A DNA stretch of 64,000 nt from assembly GCF_023073915.1 (NCBI RefSeq), contig NZ_JADPKK010000020.1, forward strand, positions 197,001 to 261,000. Reading direction: 5' to 3'. Each line of letters starts with the position of its first letter. The first letter of the stretch is position 1. Below are positions 8,038 to 17,170 of this stretch, piece after piece. The notes below the pieces were generated by a model, which made no database searches, was not told where the DNA came from, and saw only the letters and a list, made by a program, of their open reading frames with translations. Position numbers and translations under genes: made by a program. This DNA comes from Bradyrhizobium sp. 149. Lineage in GTDB: Bacteria; Pseudomonadota; Alphaproteobacteria; Rhizobiales; Xanthobacteraceae.

Positions 8038-9408
8038 ATGGCTCGCAAGAACGACGGCGCGCACGCAAATCCCAAGCAGATCAGGAGCGACGTCGACTGC
8101 CGCGCCGCCCGACCGAAATTTGGGGGCGGCGCGTGGAGCCCGGCCAAGATTTCCGACGTGACCGGCGGCGGCCTCTATCTATTCGTCACGCCCGACGTGA
8201 GTACGCCCGGGCACGCTGCTTCCAAACTCTGGCGGGTGAGCTACCGCTTCCAAGGCCGTCAGAAAACCTACTCCATTGGCCCTTACGGCAATGGCAGCGA
8301 TGGCTCGTTCTCTCTTGCTGACGCGCGGCGCGAGCGCGACAAGGCCAAAGAGCAGCTTAAGGAAGGAAAAGATCCGAGCACCGAGAAGCAGCTGGACAAG
8401 CAGAGGCAGGCGGCCGCCCGGTCTTTCGGGCAATGGGCGGACGAGTGGCTCGCGAAGAAGAAAGTGGAGAAAGTCAAACGCGGCAGGATCGTAGCGGTGC
8501 GCGATCCCAAGACCATCGAGGTGCTTGAGCTTCGCGTCGGCTACGTCAAGGGCCGCTTCGGCAAGCTGTGCAGGCAGGACATTAAGCGTCCGGACGTGCT
8601 CGCTTTCATGCGTTCATATGAAGCCGACGGGAAGCTGGAAACCCGCGACCGCGTGCGCAGCATCGGTGAGCAAATCTGCGACTATGCCGATGTCGAAGGA
8701 GACGGCTACAATCCATTCCGCAACCTGAATGGGCAGATGATTGCGAACATTTCGACGCCTCGTCCTGGCGTCACCGAACCACGCGACGTGACGCGCGTTT
8801 TCAAGCTCATCAGCGCACCGTGGACGAGAGCGAGGTTTAGTGACGTTGTTGGCCTTGCGTTACGCTTCGACGCGCTGACCGTTCCTCGCCCCGGGATGGT
8901 CAATGAAATGGAGTGGACCGAGGTCGATTGGGACACCGAACGCTGGACTGTTCCAGCCGCCAAGATGAAGACCGGCTGGGACCACGTCGTGCCTCTGTCT
9001 CGCCAGGCACTTGCGATTCTTAGGAGCGTTCAGAAGCTAACGGGTCATCGCCGGTACGCGTTCTCCTGCTCGAGGGACACGCCGCTGTCGAACAACACGC
9101 TCAACAAGCGCTTGCGGCTGCTTGGCATCGACACCAAGACTGAACATTGTGCCCACGGGTTTCGGACCACCTTCTCGACCTTGTCTCACCACGAAGAGAT
9201 CAAGGACGCCAAAGCGTGGGACGGTGATGTCGTCGAGCTGCAGCTCGCGCATCTCGATAGCTCTACCGTCGAAGGTCTCTATAAGAAGCACGGACCGCTC
9301 GCGCTGATCGGCTCGCGCACAAAGTTGATGCAGCATTGGGCTGATCGGATTGACCACTGGCTCGATCCCAAGAGCGTCATTCCGATCAAGGGAGGTGCGT
9401 GGCGCTGA
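8038..9408 (+). CDS. P4-type tyrosine site-specific integrase
   Basis: A 456-residue integrase that should recombine the island with the tRNA-Leu gene. The N-terminal DUF4102-type arm-binding domain covers about residues 20-110 (LYLFVTPDVS, YSIGPYG, SLADARRERD). A core-binding region covers about 125-260. The catalytic domain follows, with Arg in the PRPGMVNEMEW stretch, His-x-x-Arg in HGFRTTF, a later His in LQLAHLD and the Tyr nucleophile in GLYKK. All key residues appear present. The frame is open back into the tRNA, but those upstream codons overlap the tRNA and repeats, so the ATG at 8038 is preferred. It looks functional. Confidence 0.88.
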   Translation: MARKNDGAHANPKQIRSDVDCRAARPKFGGGAWSPAKISDVTGGGLYLFVTPDVSTPGHAASKLWRVSYRFQGRQKTYSIGPYGNGSDGSFSLADARRERDKAKEQLKEGKDPSTEKQLDKQRQAAARSFGQWADEWLAKKKVEKVKRGRIVAVRDPKTIEVLELRVGYVKGRFGKLCRQDIKRPDVLAFMRSYEADGKLETRDRVRSIGEQICDYADVEGDGYNPFRNLNGQMIANISTPRPGVTEPRDVTRVFKLISAPWTRARFSDVVGLALRFDALTVPRPGMVNEMEWTEVDWDTERWTVPAAKMKTGWDHVVPLSRQALAILRSVQKLTGHRRYAFSCSRDTPLSNNTLNKRLRLLGIDTKTEHCAHGFRTTFSTLSHHEEIKDAKAWDGDVVELQLAHLDSSTVEGLYKKHGPLALIGSRTKLMQHWADRIDHWLDPKSVIPIKGGAWR

Positions 9409-9437
9409 GGGCGCCTATCAGGCTGATTAACGCTTGG

Positions 9438-9704
9438 TCACGCCGAAATAGTTGTGCCTACAAGTTCAAGAAGCGATCGCACTATCACCAAGCGCCGACG
9501 CCCAATCGTTGTTGTGACAAGTTGGCCCGATCCAATCAACTCATAAAGCTTCGTGCGTCCCAAGCCCGTTACCGTGCAGGCCTCGTCCACCGTGCAGCTG
9601 AGTCGCTCCCGAAACGGGACCACTTTCGCGTCGCGATCGTTCGTAGGAGAAAACGGGCTTTTGGGCGAGCTCCGCCCATCCTCTTCCGATAGGTCATCCG
9701 TCAT
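9438..9704 (-). CDS. Excisionase-like helix-turn-helix protein
   Basis: An 88-residue protein with a MerR/AlpA-type winged helix at about residues 35-80 (TVDEACTVTGLGRTKLYELIGSGQ). This is the form seen in excisionases and small phage activators. A strong AAGGAGAGG site precedes the ATG. It converges on the integrase with a 29-base gap. The likely role is recombination directionality factor for the island or regulator of the integrase. The DNA-binding call is firm; excision is inferred from location. Confidence 0.75.
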   Translation of the reverse strand: MTDDLSEEDGRSSPKSPFSPTNDRDAKVVPFRERLSCTVDEACTVTGLGRTKLYELIGSGQLVTTTIGRRRLVIVRSLLELVGTTISA

Positions 9705-9945
9705 AGCCTCTCCTTGTCACGAAAGCAGTCGCGTGGTTACAGCGCGCTGGAGACAGATCGGATTAGCAAAACCCAATAGTGAAGGCAGTTCAACAGCTTC
9801 GAAAATTCACGAACTGAGCTGCGGCAATTTCAATCGAGTTACGCCACATGCACATCAAGCCCAGGCAAGCTTCGGCGCATGTGGTGAAACTGTTCAATAT
9901 GGCGTGAGCGGTCCAAGTGCCATGAGCTAACTGCCGCGGAAGAAC

Positions 9946-9969
9946 GAGAGAGAGAGAGAGAGAGAGAGA
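9946..9969. repeat. (GA)12 simple repeat
   Basis: Twelve uninterrupted GA dinucleotides. Such tracts are uncommon in alphaproteobacterial DNA and can vary by slippage. It sits 31 bases before a tRNA relic, near the island left end. Confidence 0.9.
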
Positions 9970-10000
9970 TTAACGAGGATATCGCCAAGACGCGTCGGTC

Positions 10001-10051
10001 CCACCGCTCATAACGGTCTAGTTGCAGGTTCGAGTCCTGCCGGGCTCACCA
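10001..10051 (+). other. 3'-half relic of a tRNA(CAT) gene
   Basis: This stretch reads as the anticodon arm, T-arm and 3' acceptor strand of a tRNA. It has the loop CTCATAA (anticodon CAT) with a partial stem, T-arm GCAGG-TTCGAGT-CCTGC, acceptor strand CGGGCTC and ACCA. The matching 5' acceptor strand (GAGCCCG) and D-arm are absent upstream, so it is not a functional tRNA. Tyrosine integrases commonly use tRNA 3' halves, so this is a candidate attachment-site scar from a second element, distinct from the tRNA-Leu site. Confidence 0.7.
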
Positions 10052-10821
10052 AGAATAGCAGTATCTTACTCGGTCCCCGTTGCCGTTGGCGCGGCTACCG
10101 CACCAGATTAGCCCACTTTCTGTTCGTGAGCGAGCTCGCGCACCGCAATCCGCTTGATGGCACTTGGGCGACGGTGAATGTAAACGTCGCGCACTCATCG
10201 GTTGGAGATACTCCGACAGAGCCGCTGATTAAGAGGCGTATGATTTCTCAGTAAGATCAATGGCCATTCCGACAAACGTCTCATTGAACGTGCATTGAAC
10301 CCACAATTGGATTTCCATTTGTCGGAATGGCCCCGGTATCAAATACGCGCAGCTCGCGAGAACCTACAGGACGAGCTGTCGGGGGTTCGAGTCAGGAAGA
10401 GCGCTACCGCCTTTCCCCACACTCATCGGAGCTGCAATTCCTTGTTAGGTTTTCGGCGTGAGGGCCCCCAACGTGAGCCAATTTTTTGCGCTTCTGTCGC
10501 TGAATTCTGAGAGGCCTCGCCGCCCGGATCGCGACAGAAACTTTCTGAGCTGCCGGTACACACGCTGCCTTCTAAAGGATTGAAAACCCCGACTCTCGTT
10601 TCAACCCGAGATGGTCTAAATTGGGCTAACGTCGGGATAGCAGAGGCAGTTCGACAACCTTCAAGAAATCCCGATGCCGCCCTCGCGGTACGCTTCGTGG
10701 AAAGTGACCGCTTCGGATAGGCTCCTAATGGCATGAATTTCTCATCTGAAGATCAACGCATTTGCGCGTCAAGGGTCGGCTTGCGCCATTGCAGTCGATC
10801 ACCGGCGCATGAGGCTGCCGC
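10052..10821. other. Gene-poor stretch inside the island end
   Basis: No convincing gene is visible in these 770 bases. Short open frames lack ribosome sites and family features. The only clear structure is the inverted repeat at 10262-10332. It probably consists of decayed insertion material. Confidence 0.6.
10262..10332. repeat. 15-bp perfect inverted repeat, 41-base spacer
   Basis: GGCCATTCCGACAAA at 10262-10276 is matched exactly by TTTGTCGGAATGGCC at 10318-10332. The spacer holds two copies of CATTGAAC. It could be a small terminal-inverted-repeat element or a long hairpin. Confidence 0.75.
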
Positions 10822-12231
10822 ATGAACGCTCCCGCATGGCAACACGCGATCATCATCGGCGGGGGCGCCAGCGGCGTTCTGCTCGCCTATCAACTGCTGA
10901 AGAACCCCGCCTCGGACCTTAGTGTGACCCTGATCGAGCGGCGGCCCGAGATCGGACGCGGTGTCGCCTATCACACCGGCAATCCCGAGCACCTTTTGAA
11001 TGTGCGGGTTGGGAATATGAGCGCACTCCCGGACGAGCCCGAACACTTTTGGAGGTGGCTTTGCACACGTCCCGACGGTCCAATGTGCCCGGATCCCTAT
11101 TGCTTCGTGCCGCGTCGGATCTATGGCGACTATCTCGCAGGCCTCATCGAGTCCCTGACGTCGAACGGCGGAGCGGCGCGCCTGGCCGTCGTGCAAGGCG
11201 AATGCGTCTCGGTCCAGGAAGGTCCTGCCGGCGTTGCGGTCACGTTGGACGACGGCCGGCAGTTCACTGGCGATTTCGCGATCTGCGCCACCGGCCATGA
11301 TGCCGCGGCCGTTAACTTTCACTGTCATGTCGATCCCTGGACTTCGCTGTCCGCGGTCGGTGTCGACAGGCTCGCAACGGTTCTGATCCTCGGCTCCGGC
11401 CTCACTATGGCCGACTATGTCCTCTCCCTGCTCCGCAGCGGACATCAAGGGCAGATTGTCGTGCTGTCACGCCGCGGCCTGCTGGCGAAGGGCCATCGAC
11501 GGGTCGATTCCTTGCGGATTGAGGAGCGCGAGGTTCCGTTCGGGGCCAGCATCACCGTTCTGTTGCGCTGGTTCCGTCAACGCGCCGAAGCGCATATTGC
11601 AAGTGGGGGTGACTGGCGTAGCGTGATCGATGGACTGAGGCCCTTCACGCAGCGGCTGTGGCTTCAGCTTCCAGACGCCTCCAAACGGCGCTTTCTGGAA
11701 CACGCCCGCGCCTGGTGGGACGTTCACCGCCATCGCATGGCGCCGGAAGTGGAGCATCGCCTCGGAGAGGCGATTGCTGCACGGCGCGTCGTCGTGATCC
11801 CGGGCAAGCTCTCCGCGATCACCCCGAAAGAGCGAGGGGCGCTGGTTCGCTTTCGCAGGCGCGGCTGCACCGAGCTGTCGGAGCTTCAAGTCGGCGCGAT
11901 CGTCGATTGCACCGGTCTCGTCAAGGATCCCGCCACGTCCAGCAACCCGGCCATACGCAGCCTGCTGGAGCAGGGGTTCGCACGCGTCGACCCCCTACAT
12001 ATCGGCATCGAAATCGGCACGGACTGCGCCATCGTCGCTCGCAACGGATCTTCCTCGCGACGGCTGTTCGCGATCGGGCCGCTCACGCGGGCGGCCTTCT
12101 GGGAGATCATCGCAATTCCCGACATCCGCAACCAATGCGCCGAACTCGCCGCACGCCTGATTGAACGCTCCGGCCAAACCGGTAAAGGACGAGACGGCCA
12201 GACAAGCAATCTCAGGGATCGTGCTGTATGA
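10822..12231 (+). CDS. FAD/NAD(P)-binding oxidoreductase-like protein
   Basis: A 469-residue protein with an N-terminal Rossmann motif (IIIGGGASGVLLAYQLL, about residues 10-26) followed by the VTLIERRPEIGRGVAY signature of the FAD-NAD(P)-binding family (NAD_binding_9 type). A second nucleotide site, VLILGSGLTMADYVLSLL, is near residues 190-207. An ATG segment (ICATGHD) links the domains. The enzyme probably uses FAD and a pyridine nucleotide; the substrate is unknown. It stands alone on the plus strand, about 100 bases before a small zinc-ribbon-like gene. Confidence 0.8.
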   Translation: MNAPAWQHAIIIGGGASGVLLAYQLLKNPASDLSVTLIERRPEIGRGVAYHTGNPEHLLNVRVGNMSALPDEPEHFWRWLCTRPDGPMCPDPYCFVPRRIYGDYLAGLIESLTSNGGAARLAVVQGECVSVQEGPAGVAVTLDDGRQFTGDFAICATGHDAAAVNFHCHVDPWTSLSAVGVDRLATVLILGSGLTMADYVLSLLRSGHQGQIVVLSRRGLLAKGHRRVDSLRIEEREVPFGASITVLLRWFRQRAEAHIASGGDWRSVIDGLRPFTQRLWLQLPDASKRRFLEHARAWWDVHRHRMAPEVEHRLGEAIAARRVVVIPGKLSAITPKERGALVRFRRRGCTELSELQVGAIVDCTGLVKDPATSSNPAIRSLLEQGFARVDPLHIGIEIGTDCAIVARNGSSSRRLFAIGPLTRAAFWEIIAIPDIRNQCAELAARLIERSGQTGKGRDGQTSNLRDRAV

Positions 12232-12330
12232 TTTATATTCCTGTGGTAGAATTCGTCATCGCTTCCGGCGAGGACGCAGGAGCTGCTCGATCGCGCTTTC
12301 GCCGCCTCGCAGCTACACAGAGGCCATTCG

Positions 12331-12519
12331 ATGATCGCGCAGGATCGCTTCGCAGATTTGAACCATAACTGCGGGTGCGGGGCGCGCTATATCGTCGTTT
12401 GCAAGAAAATTCCGCTGCCGAACGACGAGCAGCTATCTTGTGTCCATTGCGGACGCGAGCTGAAAGGCCGCTGGAGCTCGCGTTACTTCGACTACGAGCC
12501 GCATGATGATGCCGCGTGA
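12331..12519 (+). CDS. Small Cys-rich (zinc-ribbon-like) protein
   Basis: A 62-residue protein with CGCG near residues 14-17 and CVHCG near 37-41. The paired Cys sets suggest a small zinc ribbon. It overlaps the start of the following hydrolase by 17 bases in another frame, suggesting translational coupling. No family function is known to me. Confidence 0.55.
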   Translation: MIAQDRFADLNHNCGCGARYIVVCKKIPLPNDEQLSCVHCGRELKGRWSSRYFDYEPHDDAA

Positions 12520-13621
12520 CGTTGCAGGGCTGATCCGGGTCTCTCTCTTATGGACCGCTGGACTACTTCTGCTGTTCGTCATCACGGGGCTGACTATTCG
12601 CGCCTACCTTCAGCATCTCGCGGCCGATGAGCTTGCCATCCGTTCCCCCAATGGGGTGCAGCAGGGGCTATACGTCACCATCGGAGGGATCGAACAATGG
12701 GTGCAGATCCGGGGTGAGGATCGAAACAACCCGGTGCTGCTGTTCGTTCACGGCGGTCCCGGCAGCTCCACCTTGCCGATGTCATCGGGCTGGCGCTCCT
12801 GGGAAAGGCATTTCACCATCGTGCAATGGGACCAACGCGGCACCGGCCGAACCTGGGGCAAGTCCGGAGACGCGATCGCACCGACGATGACTTTGGACCG
12901 GATGACACAGGACGGGATCGAGCTGGCGGAGCAGCTGCGAACCCGTTTGAATAAGCACAAGATCGGCCTGATCGGGCATTCCTGGGGTTCATTCCTGGCA
13001 GTTCATATCGTCAAGCAACGCCCTGATTTGTTCTATGCCTATATTGGCACGGGCCAGGTTGTTGGAAGGGCGACCTTCGAGAGAGCATTCGAACTCACCA
13101 TCGCTCGCCTGCAAGCGCTGGCGAGGTCCGCAAACAACGTGGATGCTTTGGCGGAGCTGGCACCGATCGCTTCCCAACCCACCGTCAACGAACAAAATCA
13201 TTCTGTCACGGAAAAATGGAGCAAGGCCCTGGCTCTGCCGCCGGTCGACAGCTTTGATCTGGCCGGCGCGGTGTCACCGCCTTTCATGCCCGATTATTCC
13301 TTGCTTGACTGGTACTACTGGAACAGGGGGATCGCGCTCTCCGACAGGCTTCTGCGTGGAGTGCGTAGTCCGATGTTTCAACGAGACCTAGCTTCACTTG
13401 GATTTGAATTCTCGATGCGCGTTCTCTTCATCGAGGGCGATCAGGATTACGTGACGCCGTATGAACCTGCCGAACGGTACTTCGAGCAGATCGAAGCACC
13501 TCACAAGGAATTCGTCCTCATCCACGGCGGTGATCATTTTATTCCCTTTGACCGGCCCGATCAGTTTCTGACGGAACTGTTGGCGCGGGTAAGACCGTTC
13601 GCCGATCCCACGCCGCCGTGA
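12503..13621 (+). CDS. Membrane-anchored alpha/beta hydrolase (proline iminopeptidase-like)
   Basis: A 372-residue hydrolase with one N-terminal membrane helix (about residues 11-32). The catalytic domain therefore probably faces the periplasm. HGGPG (about 85-89) and DQRGTGRT match the proline-iminopeptidase branch. The nucleophile elbow is GHSWGS (Ser about 156). The acid and base are in EGDQDYVTPYEP (Asp about 315) and GGDHFIPF (His about 347). The family includes aminopeptidases, but substrates vary widely, so only the fold and mechanism are safe. Confidence 0.8.
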   Translation: MMMPRDVAGLIRVSLLWTAGLLLLFVITGLTIRAYLQHLAADELAIRSPNGVQQGLYVTIGGIEQWVQIRGEDRNNPVLLFVHGGPGSSTLPMSSGWRSWERHFTIVQWDQRGTGRTWGKSGDAIAPTMTLDRMTQDGIELAEQLRTRLNKHKIGLIGHSWGSFLAVHIVKQRPDLFYAYIGTGQVVGRATFERAFELTIARLQALARSANNVDALAELAPIASQPTVNEQNHSVTEKWSKALALPPVDSFDLAGAVSPPFMPDYSLLDWYYWNRGIALSDRLLRGVRSPMFQRDLASLGFEFSMRVLFIEGDQDYVTPYEPAERYFEQIEAPHKEFVLIHGGDHFIPFDRPDQFLTELLARVRPFADPTPP

Positions 13622-13647
13622 TGCCGCCAGCGGGGCCGCGCGGACCT

Positions 13648-14754
13648 TCAGCTCGAAAGCCGCGGCAACAACCGCAGTGCATTGCCGCGCTCGATATCGA
13701 GCAGCTGCGAATCGGTGAATACTTCCGCGCTGCGCAATCCGTTGACGTGGTCGATGCTGGTCCGGTACGGAAAATCACTGCCGAACAGTATCTGCGACAC
13801 TGGAATAATCGCCGAAAGCGCGGCCATCGCAGCCTTGTTCGAGGTCTGCGCGGTGTCGTAGTAGAAGCGCTTCAGCTCGGCCAAGGCGCCGTCCGGCACC
13901 GCCGCCCTGGCATCGGGAACGATCAGGGAGTTGCGGGCGAAGCGCTCGATCAGAAACGGCATGGTGCCGCCGGCATGCGAGAATATCCAGCGGATGTCGT
14001 GAAACTTCCGCGCATTTCCGCTGAACACGATGTCGGCGATCGTTCGCGTGGTATCGGTGCCGAACTCGATCACGGCCGGCCGCAGGGTCTTGATCAGGTT
14101 GACGCAGCAATTTGCCGCCGTGGGGTGGGTATAGACCACGGATTTGCGCCGATGGAATTCCTGCATGACCGGCTGGAACAGGGGATCACCGAGCCACTTG
14201 TCGCCATAGCTCGTCATGAGGCCGATGCCGTCAAGCTTGAGCGTATCGAGGGCGTAGGCGATCTCGTTCAGGCTTCCGTCGATGTCGACCAGCGGAATCG
14301 CCGCGAAAGCACCAAACCGCCCGGGATGCTCTGCGACAAGTTTTGCCGCATATTCGTTACATTCACGCGCCAGCCGACGTGCCTGCTCCCCCGACACGAC
14401 GCTGAGCGACGGCGCGGTAATCGAAAGCATTGCAACGGCAACGCCGGCTTGGTCCATGTCCGCGAGCGATTTCTCCACCGTCCAGCCGTTCATCAGCGGC
14501 TCGCCGAAATGTCGGGCATTCGCTGCCGCGACGTAGCTTGGCGGCGACAAATGATGGTGGATATCGATCCGATATGGTTTTGCGGCCTGCAGGGTCTGGG
14601 CAGTCGCCCCTCGCACCCGCTGCAGGCCAGCCGCCGCAATCGCTGCGGCTCCGGCAAGGAAGCCGCGGCGATCGAACCTCCCTCCGGTCAGCGCAAGCGT
14701 GTCGCGATCACAGCAAGTGCAGGCAGGAACCGACCAGCAGTGTCGTTTGCTCAT
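13648..14754 (-). CDS. Tat-exported amidohydrolase (ACMSD-like TIM barrel)
   Basis: A metal-dependent hydrolase or decarboxylase of the amidohydrolase superfamily, about 368 residues. The N-terminus carries DRRGFLAGAAAIAAAGL, a clear Tat motif. The metal ligands begin with DIHHHLSP. Later ligands are in YTHPTAANC, in FSHAGGTMPFLIERF, and an Asp in LFGSDFPYRT. This set matches the amidohydrolase-2/ACMSD branch. Start choice: the frame opens 40 codons earlier, but the ATG at 14754 has a GGAG site and leads straight into the Tat peptide. The substrate is unknown. Confidence 0.82.
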   Translation of the reverse strand: MSKRHCWSVPACTCCDRDTLALTGGRFDRRGFLAGAAAIAAAGLQRVRGATAQTLQAAKPYRIDIHHHLSPPSYVAAANARHFGEPLMNGWTVEKSLADMDQAGVAVAMLSITAPSLSVVSGEQARRLARECNEYAAKLVAEHPGRFGAFAAIPLVDIDGSLNEIAYALDTLKLDGIGLMTSYGDKWLGDPLFQPVMQEFHRRKSVVYTHPTAANCCVNLIKTLRPAVIEFGTDTTRTIADIVFSGNARKFHDIRWIFSHAGGTMPFLIERFARNSLIVPDARAAVPDGALAELKRFYYDTAQTSNKAAMAALSAIIPVSQILFGSDFPYRTSIDHVNGLRSAEVFTDSQLLDIERGNALRLLPRLSS

Positions 14755-14874
14755 GTCATGCTCCGTTTCGGGATAGCCTGACGAATAAGACGACGCCTCA
14801 GACCGCTCCACGGCTATTGCTGCGGCCGGCGTCTTGATACGGCGACGGCCGGGGCTACCCATCCACACCGGCAA

Positions 14875-15615
14875 TCACGTCCCCATCCGCTCTTCGACGT
14901 TTCTCCTCGCTGAAACCAGCGCCGGGCTTGCAGTGTCATGGCGCGCAAAGGCCCGTTCGAGATTCTTTGCCAGAAAAGGGTCGGACAAAACCGTATCATC
15001 GGTGGCGATACAGCGGACCCGATCGAAATCGGATTCCGACAACCCGCGCACCAGAATCTCGACGAGTTCGGCGATGGCCATCGCGCTCCAGCTCTGCCTG
15101 CCGCGGGCCTCATCCGTCACACCCGGCACCAGCTCTTCCGAGTCTGCGTGATGTCCCGTCTTGCGCAAGGCCGCCAGCTGCCGCCGCAAGACCGATGGCG
15201 GAATGGATTCACCCGCCCGGATCCGGCCGAGAACGTCGGATACGAACTCCTTGGGGGTGCTCGAGGCCGATAGCAAATAGAGGGTGGATGGCGCCAGCTG
15301 AGCCACTATTGAGTCTTTGCTGGATGCCCAGCTCGCCACCCGCATGTAGGCTTGTGCGGTGCGCGCGGGGATGCCCGCCTCGCTTTCAACCCAGCGCACA
15401 AACTCTCCGTGGGAAAGATGACGCTTTGCCTCGAGCAGCGCCTTGCCAATTTGAATGATTGACGTAACGCAATGCCGCTTGATCCGATCCGCTTGGCCTT
15501 TCAGGAATTTGGCAACGGACGAGGTGACGCAATCGTAGTCAAACTGCGCGCTGTCAAGCTCCTTGGACCGATCAGAAGCCACCAGACGACTTTTCACTTC
15601 ACTGCGCATTTCCAT
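14875..15615 (-). CDS. DUF3102-like protein, paralogue 1
   Basis: A 246-residue protein of unknown function. The conserved block (about residues 45-95) includes IGKALLEAKRHLSHGEFVRW, then GIPARTAQAYMRVA, the hallmark of DUF3102-type proteins seen on plasmids and islands. The second half has a short conserved stretch around LVEILVRGLSESDFDRVRCI. Two related genes lie at 20.3 and 22.5 kb. The ARTAQAYM segment resembles a DNA-contacting helix of the kind seen in plasmid or phage control proteins, but this is only inference. Confidence 0.75.
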   Translation of the reverse strand: MEMRSEVKSRLVASDRSKELDSAQFDYDCVTSSVAKFLKGQADRIKRHCVTSIIQIGKALLEAKRHLSHGEFVRWVESEAGIPARTAQAYMRVASWASSKDSIVAQLAPSTLYLLSASSTPKEFVSDVLGRIRAGESIPPSVLRRQLAALRKTGHHADSEELVPGVTDEARGRQSWSAMAIAELVEILVRGLSESDFDRVRCIATDDTVLSDPFLAKNLERAFARHDTASPALVSARRNVEERMGT

Positions 15616-15733
15616 TCATACGACCCCTGTCCAGTCGCGCGCTTGTCTGAGGATATCCACTCTACCGAACATAGCAATGGTAATATTGAACAGCCATTGG
15701 GTGACTTGAATTTTACCTCCATGCGATGATTAG

Positions 15734-15754
15734 AATTGGCGCAAAGAGCCAATT
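15734..15754. repeat. Hairpin in the 363-base gap 15616-15978
   Basis: AATTGGC and GCCAATT are separated by seven bases. This is the only structure I see in this gap between the export operon end and DUF3102 copy 1. It may be a weak terminator for the export operon. Confidence 0.45.
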
Positions 15755-15978
15755 TTGGAACCGCCGCTGAAGCCGCACGACGATGTCGCGAGACTTTGAG
15801 CGAGCATCAACGAGAAGAACCGCGCTCTTGGCCCTAACGCGTTGCTAACTGCTCGTTAACTGGCGAACGTCGCTCACGCCGTTTCATGTCTCCGGCGGCC
15901 GCGTAGGCCTTCCTGTTCCTCGTCCTGCAAAATTGGTTGAAGCTTTTTCTGCATACCCGTCACAACTTTCGAATGCGA

Positions 15979-17166
15979 TCATCCGTACAGCGCGGCAACG
16001 ATTGGCATGCGGGCGGCGCGCATTGCCGGAAACAGGCCACCAAGAAGGCCCACGGTGAGCGCGAGCAATAGTCCTTGGCCAATGACCCGCAGGCTGAGTT
16101 CAAAATGGAACACCACCTGCCCGAAGTTGCCCCCCACCGTCGACGCTGTAAAACCGTCGAACATCAGATAGGTGGCGGCAGCGCCGAGCACACCGCCGAA
16201 CGACGCGAGGATCAGCGACTCGACCAAGGTCCCGACAAACGTCGAAAAACCTCCGAAACCAATGGCGCGGAGGGTCGCGATCTCGCTCGCCCGCGCTGCG
16301 ACCGAAGAGTACATGGTGTTGAGTGCACCGGCCAGTGAGCCGAAGGCCATCGCGATCGCCAGCGGCCAGCCAAGCTTCTGGATCAGATCCGCGGTAGAGG
16401 AAGCTTGCTGGGCGAAGTAGTCGGCCTCGGACATCACGTCGAGCTTGAGGCGCGGATCGCTGTCGCTGTAGCTCCGCAGTGCGTCGATCGACGCCGGCAT
16501 GGTCAGCCGTGCGCGCACCACCTGGAACGCGCCCGTACGCTTGAACAAGCTTTGAAGCACCGGCAGATCCGCCCAAATCTCCGACTCGAACACGCCGGCC
16601 TCGGCCGAAAAGATCCCGACCACCGTCCATCGAGTGTTGTTGAAGGTGACCGTCTGACCGAGATCGAAGCCCTCGAATTCACCGCCCAACGCCTTTCCGA
16701 CAATGATCTCGTTGCTGCCCGGATTGAACATTCGACCAGCAGTGATGACGATCCCTCGGCGCAACGCAGGCCCTTGCGGACCAAGGCCGCGCAGGGGCAG
16801 GTTGGCCTTGGTTCGGGTGCTGCGCTTGATGCCATCGACGGTGACATAGAGCTCGGCCGAGGTCTGCGGCTTGCCGTCTGCTCGCTTGGCGATCCCTGGC
16901 CCGTCCTCGATCAGTCGAACCTGGTCGAGCGATACCACGCTATTGAGTTCGGCCCGCGAGCCGCCACGCAAGACCACCGCAATATCTTCAGCCCCGCTAC
17001 CCGCTATCGTGCGCTGGAAGCCGTTGGCCATTGCCAGGAACGTCAGCAGCACCATCACCACGAGGCCGACGGCGACGACCGTGGCCAGCGAGAGCCACAA
17101 TCGTTTCGGCAGGCTCCGGAGGTTGATGGCGGTCACCGCCAGCATCTGCAAAAGGACCGAGCGCAT
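15979..17166 (-). CDS. ABC exporter permease, FtsX/MacB type (second)
   Basis: A permease of about 395 residues with the FtsX layout: one N-terminal helix (about 17-45), a large periplasmic MacB-PCD domain, then three C-terminal helices (from about 280). The ATG at 17166 begins MRSVLLQMLAVTAINLRSLPKRLW, the usual amphipathic lead. It is the last of a four-gene operon (adaptor, ATPase, permease, permease) and starts four bases after the preceding permease stops. Two different FtsX permeases with one ATPase suggest a heterodimeric transporter. Confidence 0.85.
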   Translation of the reverse strand: MRSVLLQMLAVTAINLRSLPKRLWLSLATVVAVGLVVMVLLTFLAMANGFQRTIAGSGAEDIAVVLRGGSRAELNSVVSLDQVRLIEDGPGIAKRADGKPQTSAELYVTVDGIKRSTRTKANLPLRGLGPQGPALRRGIVITAGRMFNPGSNEIIVGKALGGEFEGFDLGQTVTFNNTRWTVVGIFSAEAGVFESEIWADLPVLQSLFKRTGAFQVVRARLTMPASIDALRSYSDSDPRLKLDVMSEADYFAQQASSTADLIQKLGWPLAIAMAFGSLAGALNTMYSSVAARASEIATLRAIGFGGFSTFVGTLVESLILASFGGVLGAAATYLMFDGFTASTVGGNFGQVVFHFELSLRVIGQGLLLALTVGLLGGLFPAMRAARMPIVAALYG

Positions 17167-17170
17167 GGTA

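Noticed and set aside
9946..9969. CRISPR or other phased repeat array
   Set aside because: A simple dinucleotide tract; no repeat-spacer structure was seen anywhere in the window.
9990..10051. Complete functional tRNA
   Set aside because: The 5' acceptor strand and D-arm are absent; only the 3' half is present.
10753..11448. 231-codon minus-strand frame over the FAD protein
   Set aside because: Shadow of the plus-strand gene, which has clear nucleotide-binding motifs.
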